From positions 310,001-374,000 of the forward strand of contig JAPXFQ010001518.1 of NCBI GenBank assembly GCA_028564705.1: a stretch of DNA of 64,000 nt. The letters are read 5' to 3'. Position numbers and translations under genes: made by a program. The notes under the pieces were generated by a model. The model ran no database searches, was not told where the DNA came from, and was given only the letters and a program-made list of their open reading frames with translations. Source of the DNA: Apricaphanius iberus (Eukaryota; Chordata; Actinopteri; Cyprinodontiformes; Aphaniidae). Of this stretch, positions 54,650-64,000 are shown one piece after another (the stretch's first letter is position 1; every line of letters begins with the position of its first letter).

Positions 54650-56110
54650 TTCAATAGCTGGTGTGAGGAGCAAACACTTCGCCTCCTGAGAATCGACACA
54701 GACACGAAGGAGATTGGAGGAGGACCTCCAGAGCACAGGTGTCCCAAGTGGGCCAACAAAGTTGATCAGAGATCAGAGTCCCCTGCCACCACAGCGAAGC
54801 TGCAAAGGTCGTGCCATCTGATCGCCAACATGCACTGCAACCCCCCGGCCAATCCCCACAGCCGACATCCCACTGCCTCTCCAAGCACCAAACCCAAGTA
54901 TCAAACAAAGCCAATCAAATACATCACCAAACTGACTAAGCACATACCACACAGAAGAGGTCATCAAACAGAGACGCCGGACCTGACTTGAGCAGCTACC
55001 ACCAGACAATAAACTTTTTAGCACATCCATCCCAACCACAGCCCACGATAGGCACAATTAACATTCCAGACACACCTGAACACGACACCACTTACACAGC
55101 ACAGCGGAGCATCAAAACCATACACAAGTGCATCCTCTCTGGGGCCTCCCCATCAACAATCATCCCACAAATCAAACCGCCATGATCATACTGCAGAACA
55201 AAAATAAAACAATCCACCAATGATGCACACACAAGGACAGCTCCAAATATCCAGTGATGCCAAATACTCCCAACCGCCAGCGCCAAACCTTATCCAACTG
55301 AGTGACTACCTGCACAATGCAAAGCACAGTTCCCTGCCAGAGCATGACCCCTAACCAGGCAATCCCCCCAAATGCACAGTGAGCAGAAGAACACAGACAC
55401 CAGCCCGCATCTATACAGAGACCACCAGATTGCCCAATCAAAGGACAACCCCTGACACAACACAGCGAAAGCCCCAAGCATGACTTTGTCAGCAACTAAG
55501 ACAGGCAACAACACGTAACACAGCAGTTCCACACCAAAAGTGGAGACCCACTCCAAGGAAAACACCACCGCAGCTCAGACCCAAGGCCCACCATCCATGG
55601 ACAGGTTCCCCAAAAGTGGCACACGAGCCAACCAAACATCGGCTGTGCACACTGACCAACTGATGACTGTTCACCCAGGCCCAACCAGGCACCAGGTATG
55701 AACTGTCACGCCCGCTGAGCACCCAACAATGGACACCAAGAGCCAGCAACTGGTAGGCAGAGGCATCAGTCATTGGCAGGGAGTGACAGGAGTCGAAAAA
55801 AGGCATACATTCCATATATACACAACCTTACCTGCACACCAAGACACACAAGACTAGATGCTGTACATCCAGTCAGACTCCCCATAAACACTCTAAACTC
55901 CCAGGTCCAGGTACTAATACCCCAACAGAGCAACCAGCTCCCCAACCCAGAAAACAGACCCACTTCCCTCTAGGATGAGGAAAGCGGACCCCCAAAACCA
56001 AGGCCCACCAGCCCAGGGCCCCGACCAGACCACCTGTCTTCCTGCTGAACCCCAACCCCTGTTGGCAAATAGCAAATAGGGATGTGGAAAGACCCCAAGC
56101 CTCCTTCCTC
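54650..56110. repeat. C/A-rich block, probable retroelement-derived repeat
   Basis: About 1.45 kb strongly rich in C and A on the plus strand (G and T on the minus) and far less AT-rich than both flanks. Several minus-strand frames stay open because stop codons are rare in such composition; their Trp/Cys/Gly/Leu-rich translations look like no protein. The style recalls the 5' non-coding part of fish LINEs, but I cannot name the family. Confidence 0.45.
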
Positions 56111-56119
56111 CTACTGAAG

Positions 56120-58930
56120 TATTTATTGTTGCGTGTTGTTATAATGTGCATTTAAAACAGAGGGATGGGATGTGGGGAAGGCAGCAACAACTCCCCTTGT
56201 CAACTTCCCCCTACAACCCTCTTTCGTCATTAGTTCTAATTATGTAGCTGATGACTTTATTCAATTACATGACCACAGTGGCTGAGTGGCTTTCTCAGGA
56301 GAAGTCACTGAAATCAACAGGGCAACCTCAGATAACTTTTTACTAATTGGTATTATAAACATAATTAGACTCAATTATAACTGAGATCAAGTGGAAATAG
56401 TGGGGTGCCACTGCCACCAAATTTGAAAGGACTAGTTTAAGTTTTAAAATTTTAAAATCCTCACTTTGACCCATCCAATCACACTTCCTATCACTAAGAG
56501 CAACTAGAAGATTTTCCGCTTTCTTCTTAAGTCCACCCCTTTTTACATCTCATCATTACTATTGGCAGCTAAACTGTTCCCCAACATGATGCAACCACCA
56601 CCATGCATGTTTCTTTGAAAAAACTTTTTTTATGGTCTCTTTCTTAGTCAGCACCCTCTAAGTCAATTGCAATATAAATATGATTCCCATTTGACAATGT
56701 TTTCAAATTCAGCGTAAAAATAATGTCTTCTATGTGTATAAGTGGAACATATTAACTTATTTTCATCATGTCTCTAAATAATTATATAACCTAAAACACA
56801 TTTTAACACTAATATCATGTTAATTTTTTACCATTAAAAAAAGCATTTGAAATGATAATTTTATTCGAATATTTCCAACAGTGATTTGATTAGTTAGATA
56901 GGCCTACAACACCAATATATTACCATTTTATCAGACAACCAAGTCAAGGGCAATCTATTTTCACTTGGACTCCTGAGTCATATAAAAATCTCGCACACAT
57001 ATCCAGCCCCACAACAAAAAAGATTAGAAGTGTCATAGAGATGTGACTATAATAAAACAGAATTATGTGGACCATGATGATATTTCTTGAAATTATAGTT
57101 ATTTCACTCTGAGATCATTTTCATAAAAACACTGGGGTCAAATCAAGGCCGCATTTTGTAGTATAGCTCCTAAAAACAGACTGAAACATCTAAAGGCTTA
57201 CTCATCAGTTTTAAAACCAGTCCTGAAACACACTGGGAACCATTGTGGCTCTGTTGAAAGGAGTGTCCTTCGACCCCGCCCTTTAGATGAGTGGGCATAC
57301 GGTTACCCTGCTGATCAAAGATTAAAAAACAAAAGCTATTCTTCAACCAAAGAGAAAGCCAACATGACCACCCGCTTCCTTCTTTATTCGATCAATTGAT
57401 TTATTTCCCAACAAGGGATTTGCCGTTTGTTTGTAAAGAGATAATCTTTGGTTAACCATAATTAAATTATGGCCAACATAACTCTCGAAAGTGTTAGTAT
57501 GTCACTAGTCTACTAAAGCCTCTTAAATTGTTTGTGCTACGCGGCATCAGACCCTGCAACTCAAAAAAGTTTATGCATAAATACAAGAACTATAGCTCCA
57601 TCTGCTGGAGAAAGTCAGATGTAATTGGTCAGTAAATCTCACCTCATTAGTCATTTAGATGTCTTAGATTAAAGAAAATACATCAATACATTCAATAATA
57701 AATTTCAAATGTGTGGTTCTGTTTTAAAATGTTATGAATTACAACTAATGAACACTACAAATTCATTTTTTTTATATGAAATGTTATGGCCTACATAAAA
57801 CTGGGGTATATTTAATGCAAACATTATTAAGACTCACTTCTAAAGAATTAATTTCTTAAGAAGCTGGCTGTTCGAAGGGACATGTGCAAAAATACATGAA
57901 TACAAATTTAAATAGAAAGAAAAAAATATATGGAGATCATTTTCAGGAGGCTGATAATTGTGTACTGTAGCACTTTAATTAGTCTGATGCAATATAAAAC
58001 AGAAACAAACACTTAACATTTATGACTTTGTGTGAAATGACTATAAAGGGTTGCCTTTTTTGACTCAAATTACTGATACAGATGTTATCTGGTGTGTAAC
58101 AACATTGTGGTAGACAGTTACTGAAAATACTTGCACTGATATTGATAGTCGAGCATCTGCTTTTCATAATGAGACAACCAGATATCCAGCTTCATTCCCG
58201 TGGTAATGTTTAGGCAGTAAAGTACGTCAAAGCTAATGATCTGCTATACTTCATCTTCCAAGTGGAGAAAAACTCTCCAGGCTGGATCCCATGTTCACCA
58301 GAAATAGGTAGGCTAATATCTTTTGTTTTCCCTGCATGTTATTTGGAGTGAATAAAAACGAGTGTCCTTGTTACTATTGGCAGGAGGTGCTGCTCAGGCA
58401 GGTTGTACCTGTCAGTTTTTAGGTGAAAGCGGCCTGCTTTTCTGCCGGGATGATGAATCAATATGCAGTCTTAACTTTGTCATTTTACAAGAAATTTGCA
58501 TCAAAACAAAGAGTTGATATTAAAATGGCTGATAACTTACATCTACAATGTTCTACATATTACCCAAATTAGATGGAAGATGAAATTAAGCAGCATTTTT
58601 TTATATATGCCCAGTTCTACTTATCGGACTGATACCAATATGTTAAAAAATAGATAACATCGGCCAATACTGATGTTATTTTCAGTATATTGTGCATACC
58701 TAGACAAAAGCAATGTTCTCATGGTTTTAGTTATGAGAAACATGAGTTCTGAGAGACAGAGATAGGTTTATTAGACACATAATTATGGAGAAGGAAAGGT
58801 TTTTGTTATTATTTTCCATTTATGATCAACTGCTTTAAAGTATGAGTGAAATTATTTAAACTGATTGTACTTTTTTTAACAATTAAAAGTATAAATGTTG
58901 GGGGGGGGTCATTAAAGAGCTGAGAACCTA
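56120..58930. other. intergenic, no gene recognised
   Basis: AT-rich. No exon with domain similarity was seen. A short stretch at 58,615-58,700 (ATCGGCCAATACTGATGTTA) resembles the inside of the hAT-like element at 61,099 and may be a decayed relative. Confidence 0.6.
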
Positions 58931-60187
58931 AAGTTCTGAAAGATCTTTCTCTTTCGGCTTTTCCACAGCGAATCATCTGTCTCCATTTAGTCCCATCCTC
59001 TGCCCTCACACCAACTAATTTCATGTTTTACCACATCCATAAATCTAATTTTTAGTCCTCCTCTCTGCGTCCTGCCTGGTGGCTCCACCCTCAGCATCCT
59101 TCTACCAATATAATCATCATCTCTCCTCTGTACATGTCCAAACCATCTCAGTCTCACTTCCCTGACTTTATTTCCAAAACATCTAACATGAGCTGTCCCT
59201 CTGATGTACTCATTCCTGATCCTATCCATCCTTGTCACTCCCAAAGAGAATCTTAACATCTTGAGTTCTGCAACCTCCAGTTCTGCTTCCTGTCTTTTCC
59301 TCATTGGTGCTGTCTCACTTTTCCTCCGTTCCTCAGTCATCTTCTAAGTCTCCATGGTCTTGTTGAAGAACCTAGTCAAAAATTCAACTGCCACCTTTCC
59401 TAGACACTTCCATACCTCCACAGGTATGTCATCAGGACCAACTGCCTTCCCTGTCTTAATCCTCTTTAAAGCTTTCTTCACTTCGTCCTTACTAATTTAT
59501 GCTACTTCCTGATCCACAACCGTCACTTCTACTCTACATTCTCTCTCATTTTCCTCATTCATCAGCTCTTTGAAGTACTCTTTCCGTCTTCCCATCACTC
59601 TCTTAGCAAATGTCAGTGCATTTCCATTCCTGTCCTTGATAACCCGTACCTGTTGCACATCCTTTCCATCTGTCTTGCTGCCACCCCAACCTATACAAAT
59701 CGTTCTCTCCCTCCTTACTTTCCAGCATACAGGTCATAATATGCCCTTTGTTTGGCCTTTGCCACCTCACAACACTCTCCTTAGTTTCCACCATTTGGTC
59801 CTCTGCACTTTGTTCTCTTCACCTTCTTCACCATCAGGCAGACAATCATCCTACAGACAACCATCTTATGGTGTCTAGCTACACGCTACCACCACTCTTA
59901 TACATCACATTATGTTCATGCCTCTTCTGGAAGAAAGTGTTTATAACATGTCAATCCTTTTGGAAAAGATATCAGCATCTGTCCTTCTTCATTTGTATCC
60001 TGGATACCAAACCTGCCCATCATTTCTTCATCACATTTATTTCATTCACCAAGATGTCCGTAATGGTCTGCACCACACTTAACTCTCGGGATCCACTGCA
60101 TCAAATCATCTAGTTCACTCCAGAATTTCTGCTTCTCTTCTAACTCACATCCTACCTGTCAGACATAACCACTAACAACATTGAATC

Positions 60188-60953
60188 ATGGGTAATGTTT
60201 TTGTGTAAATAGTTTTTATATGCATGTTTTTTCAATGATGTTTATTAGTAAATGTGTGCAGTGTTTGGGTGTTGTAAAAGTGATTCATGTAAACATTAGT
60301 CCTCCTTCCTGTGTTGGATTAGGGTAATTAGCAGCACCTGTGCATGAGGGTGCAAGTGATTAGATCCAGGTTATAAGAGGAGCATCTCTGATCTGTTTGG
60401 TGAGCAGACTCAGTCCCCACAAGAGAAGTCAGAGGAGCAACTTGGTGCTAGCAGCACTTTGTGGACTACATGCAGCAGCAGAGCAAGGAGCGCTGCATGC
60501 CGTGTGAATAGAGTACTGTGGAGCTGTGAATTGCCTGACGCCAGGAAGTGTGACGGCTGTGATGTTTGGCAACAGTGAGTTGGTGGAAGTTCTGTTTATG
60601 TTCTAGGCGCAAGGAAAGCCCTGCTGAAGAGGAGCATACCTGGAAAAAGGATCGTTGTCGGTGTATGGGCTGGAAGGGTCAAGGTCTACATTTTGTGAAC
60701 TGGAATGGCAAAGCCTAACTTACCCGTAGACTAACTACCAACAGAGCTTGTCCGTAGTTTTTTTCTTTGTACTGGAAGACATTTTGGATTAATGCCCTAG
60801 TGGTTTGGCTGGTCGGTGATCAAAATAAATCTTGTTGAAAGCTTTTTCGTGCCTTTGTTCTGTGGCTGCTCTCCCTGATCAGTGTGGAAACTGCTTGGTG
60901 GAGTTCCCATATTTCGATTTAAAGAAATTGTGAGACACTGGGCCTGCGTTACA
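60188..60953 (+). mobile_element. LTR-like unit (possible solo LTR) inside the RTE element
   Basis: This 0.77-kb stretch interrupts RTE homology. It starts TG and ends CA. It has a TATA-like TTATAAGAGG at about 60,372 and an AATAAA at about 60,823 followed by a GT/T-rich segment, the order expected of a U3-R-U5 LTR. A TGTAA/TTACA inverted pair lies near the ends. No clean target duplication could be fixed, so the boundaries are uncertain. Confidence 0.5.
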
Positions 60954-61098
60954 CACTTCCAGAACGTTCCTTGCAAATCCCTCTATCAAGATAACTCCTC
61001 GTTTTTTCAATCTACCCCATGCTAGGACAACTTGAACCCTTCTCCTAAGCTTCTAGCCTTGATACGTTTTCACCTGGTCTCCTGAACACATAGAATAT

Positions 61099-61396
61099 TA
61101 GGGGTGCACCGATCTGACTTTTCCAGACCAGAAACTGATACGATGCCTGCCGATCCAACACTATTGCGAAATAATCAGTCTTATACCTTTCTTGAAGAGA
61201 CTATATGCACCAGACTTTACTAAACATAAGACCAATTAACAGATGTAAAATATACAATCACCATAAAACTGAAATTTAAAGTTAAAACTGAAACCTTTTT
61301 GTAAATTTATTGCAGATTTACCACATTTAAAGTATCTTAACTTTAACTGACACGTTCGACTGTATCGAACCCAATGCCAGTATCGGCGCATCCCTA
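61099..61396. mobile_element. 298-bp hAT-type non-autonomous element with perfect 8-bp target duplication
   Basis: Left end TAGGGGTGCACCGAT, right end (inverted) TAGGGATGCGCCGAT: 13 of 15 match. Flanked by TAGAATAT at 61,091-61,098 and again at 61,397-61,404. The 8-bp duplication and terminal sequence fit the hAT superfamily. No transposase lies inside, so it was mobilised in trans. Confidence 0.92.
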
Positions 61397-62229
61397 TAGA
61401 ATATCCACCTTCCTTCCCTGCATCATGTCCACCAGCTCTGCTAGCTGTACCCGTCAGTTCCAACATTCAAAGTTACTACTCTTAATTCCACACTCTTGAA
61501 TTCCCTCTACTCTGCCCACCAACACTCCTTCCTCCTCTTCTCCAAACAGTCAAATTTCCACAGGAGGCGGTCATTAACCCAGGCCTAAACTGATTCAGTA
61601 TGGGGTTCACTTTAGTGATTCGCATAGTTTATTTGGCTTAGGATTTACATCGGATGCCCTTCCTGACAATAACCCTCTGCCTTTTTCCCAACTTGTGACT
61701 GCCATAAGTCACTGGCCTGTGACCCCTCATAGTTGCATTTAAACATCTAGAGCACTGTGACACGAGTGAGAATCGTAAAACAATTAACATATATGGAGTT
61801 ATTGTGACTAAGCTGTGGAATAATCAGAATTGCAGTTCTGGCCTGGTGGAGGTGACATTAAACAGGATACATTTACATAGGCAAAGCGAGTAACCCCAGT
61901 GTAATATCTAGATAGTTATTTGAGGATGACTGTAATTTTACAGAAGGGGTTAAAATCCTGTTTTAAATATTTTTTTGGCAGTGGGCATTTAAACACTTTG
62001 TGCCCAGGGACCTCTTGCCATCATAATCCGGCCCTGCTCATCCATTTGCGTCCTCCTCAGAATCTGAATAAAATTTGAATACACAAAGCCAGGATTTCTA
62101 TACTTAAATATACAAGAAATAAGTTCCTATTAAAGCCGAACATCCTGATGCGCTTACAGAATCTGATTTACAGGTGTTAGTGTCTTAGCCAATTTAAAAA
62201 AAATACATAAAAACTGCAAATTAGACCAA

Positions 62230-63090
62230 GGTTGTTACAGAATTGTTTATTTGGACCCTACAAACCTTATAAAACCCAAAAACTTCAAATTTAAATCACT
62301 ATTTTCTGTATCAATAGTTCTAAAACAACATTGTAACAAAATATGATTTAACAAAGGATACGTTAACAAATGTGACACTTGTAAAGTGCATATCATTTGG
62401 TCAACACTAAAGACTTTTTAGACAATTTAACAATCACGCAAAACCAGCAAAATGTCAATTATTGTGATGTAATTAATCAGAAAGGTGGTCCAACATTCTT
62501 GGTATTGGGAATATGGGATAAACTGGTAAATTGTAATGTTCCATTCTCAACAAGCAATTTCCAATTAAACATCATCTTAGCATAAGTGTATCTTAGCATA
62601 AGTGTATCTTATCAGTTAGAGCGGAGAGTATATGCCAGGAATATGCTGCCTGTTTTCCCAAGGATTAAATACTTTTTGCTAGACTTTCGTATCATTTACA
62701 GCACACAGGCAACAAAGTTCCAGTTCTGTAATAAAAAAAGGAATTAAAACGTTACATTCATCAGCAGGACTGGTTTCAATATGGAATATAAGCAGATGCT
62801 TTAGAGAAAACCTATTTAAATAAGCTATTTGCAGAGCAACCTTAAAATATAACAACTTTTTATGACGAGATAAATAAACAGAACAAGACAAGCTGGAAGC
62901 TATTTACACAAAAAACACAGGATGAAGAGGTAAACGTAGCCAAGATGAGAAATTTCAGACATGCCTGCCGTTGTGCAAAAACACCAGACATTCACAGTGT
63001 AACCGAACTAAAACAACTAAGCAGTCCAGAGTAGAGTCCTTGAGGGCCAGCGGAACATGCACAGACTTAAAGACCCAACACGGGGGCAAT
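62230..63090 (-). other. tmem30a: tmem30a 3' UTR (inferred)
   Basis: Non-coding sequence between the stop codon and the candidate AATAAA. It includes a short direct duplication at 62,580-62,612 (two copies of AGTGTATCTTA-like sequence). The extent is inferred from the signal only. Confidence 0.45.
62246..62251 (-). terminator. tmem30a: candidate polyadenylation signal of tmem30a
   Basis: AATAAA on the minus strand about 840 nt downstream of the tmem30a stop codon. It would give a 3' UTR of about 860 nt. Other signals further downstream are possible. Confidence 0.5.
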
Positions 63091-63284
63091 TTAGTTAGGA
63101 ATATCTGCGCTGGTGCTGCGGGTGTCGTATTTATGGTGGATGAAGAGCAGAATGATACCCAAGGAGAAGCAAATGGAGCCCACAGTGATGTAGGCAATGC
63201 CCAGGAAGGGGTTCTTTCCTCCCATCCAGGAAATGGTGCTCAGGATCATCCGCTTCCGGCCATCAAAGCTGAGAACGGGGTAAT
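63091..63284 (-). CDS. tmem30a: tmem30a (CDC50A) last coding exon, partial gene
   Basis: TMEM30A is the beta subunit of P4-ATPase phospholipid flippases, needed for their ER exit and activity. The exon encodes the last 63 residues plus two bases of a split codon. It contains the family-specific [20 protein letters not shown], the second membrane span ([20 protein letters not shown]) and a short cytosolic tail ending SADIPN. It is nearly identical to mammalian TMEM30A until the tail. The acceptor is ATCAG; the stop TAA is at 63,091-63,093. Upstream exons lie beyond the right edge. It has the same strand as col12a1, as in mammals. Confidence 0.95.
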
Positions 63285-64000
63285 CTGATTACATAAGGTT
63301 AAGGAAAAATGACAGAACATTCTCTGTCGCTAAAAGAAAAAAAAAATGCTTTCAAACAATGACAAAAACCAATCTATTTACTTTGCTTCAGTCCTATTGT
63401 GAAAGAAATAAAAGTTGCACAGTTTTATCAGTGGTTGTTAAAGAGCAACTCAACCCAGATCAACGTTTTCTTGATAAACTGTATGAGGTTCTAATAGTGT
63501 TGTCTATATGTCTGAGCATTATGTTTAGTATTTTAATACATCTTAGTAAAAATGTATTTTTTTTTACCAAAAACCATCAGTGTAGCACCCTCTTCAGGGT
63601 TAAAAAAATCTCCACACTGTACTTTAATTTGAAAGTGCATTGCTATTCGCTCAGCGGTCAGGGCTGACGACAGCCAGCCTGCCGCTGTGGAGTATAAAAC
63701 AAACCGAGTCACGGCGACTCCTCCTTAACGAGTGTGACTTGGAATAGCAAGGAAGTGGTGACATAACCCAGCCAGTTTCCTCCCGCACTCAAATATTGGA
63801 AATGTAGCCATGTTGGGCTATGGTCCCAGATTCTCACCTCTGAGGGGTAGTCTGATTCATTTATTACTAATCCTAACATTGGAGGACCATTGCCTAACCG
63901 TAATGTGATCCATTTATTAATTATAACATCAAGGACATTACCAGTGCCTTCCATTTGCTTCCGAAGTTGGACCTCGAAGCTGGGCATGACGCCAAACCCG
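63285..64000. other. tmem30a intron, with an unclassified open stretch
   Basis: Upstream intron of the last exon. The minus strand at 63,709-64,000 is open for more than 90 codons to the window edge, but its translation (starting GFGVMPSFEVQLRK) does not match the TMEM30A ectodomain and has no splice context fitting it. It may be part of a repeat. Confidence 0.5.

Larger units (their letters stand above)
58935..61745 (-). mobile_element. RTE-type LINE, core of reverse transcriptase deleted, with two nested insertions
   Basis: Minus strand. Near 59,340-59,490 the translation reads GKAVGPDDIPVEVWKCLG, the start of an RTE reverse transcriptase. It then passes at about 59,345 almost directly into the C-terminal region (59,000-59,300: RLRWFGHVQRRDDDYIGR). 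The palm with its catalytic residues is therefore missing. Upstream parts continue at 59,500-60,180 and 60,955-61,098 and beyond 61,397. It ends near 61,740 (ACATCGGATGCCCTTCCTGA). An LTR-like unit and a hAT element interrupt it. Confidence 0.8.

Noticed and set aside
54179..54736. 185-codon open frame, minus strand
   Set aside because: Hydrophobic and Tyr/Cys-rich with no domain, no splice or promoter context, in AT-rich intergenic sequence. Judged a chance frame.
54773..56151. Series of overlapping Trp/Gly/Leu-rich open frames on the minus strand
   Set aside because: They come from the C/A-rich composition of the plus strand, which removes stop codons from the other strand. No protein family resembles them.
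1..64000. CRISPR arrays, operons, phage, tRNA or rRNA genes
   Set aside because: Read for on both strands. Only simple tandem repeats and mobile elements were found; the exon-intron structure is vertebrate.

Overview
The window looks like ray-finned (teleost) fish genomic DNA. It is AT-rich and intron-rich, with vertebrate splice signals and the usual fish load of Tc1-like, hAT-like, Rex/L2-like, L1-like and RTE-like mobile elements. No prokaryotic, plasmid or phage feature was seen.

About four fifths of the window (1,029 to about 52,900, minus strand) is the 5' three-quarters of one gene, the type XII collagen alpha-1 chain (col12a1; teleost a or b copy not resolved). I placed 44 coding exons by hand. 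Every junction has AG/GT dinucleotides and the reading frame stays open throughout, giving 7,160 coding bases (about 2,386 residues). Domain order is: signal peptide, FN3-1, linker, VWA1, FN3-2, VWA2, FN3-3 to FN3-8, VWA3, FN3-9 to FN3-16, proline-rich linker, VWA4, and the start of the thrombospondin-N/laminin-G-like domain. The rest of that domain and the collagen triple helix lie beyond the left edge. A candidate non-coding first exon is near 52,627.

The introns are filled with decayed mobile elements: an L1-like relic and a Tc1-like relic (6.0-8.3 kb), a Rex/L2-like LINE (9.8-10.7 kb), a TA-flanked non-autonomous element (16.8-17.2 kb), Tc1-like relics (25.2, 28.1 and 40.8 kb), and a hAT-like element (33.5-34.6 kb). 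A LINE has inserted into a Tc1-like relic (35.4-37.7 kb), with another Tc1-like relic beside it (38.3 kb). A LINE 3' end lies at 47 kb.

From 53 to 62 kb the sequence is intergenic and repeat-dominated. It holds a common fish dispersed repeat (53.65 kb), a C/A-rich block (54.65-56.1 kb), and an RTE-type retrotransposon with its reverse-transcriptase core deleted (58.9-61.7 kb). Into the RTE an LTR-like unit and a 298-bp hAT element with a perfect 8-bp target duplication have inserted.

At the right edge is the last coding exon (63,091-63,284, minus strand) and 3' UTR of tmem30a (CDC50A, the P4-ATPase flippase beta subunit). The order and orientation col12a1-tmem30a match the mammalian locus, although cox7a2, which lies between them in human, was not found. 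The two genes are neighbours by ancestry and do not share a known pathway: collagen XII is a secreted fibril-associated matrix protein and TMEM30A is a membrane chaperone. The most informative observations are about col12a1 architecture: 16 rather than 18 FN3 repeats, intron phases that divide the FN3 repeats into blocks, a run of single-exon domains, a 24-nt microexon, and phase compatibility for the short XIIB splice form. I did not find a convincing undescribed biological system.
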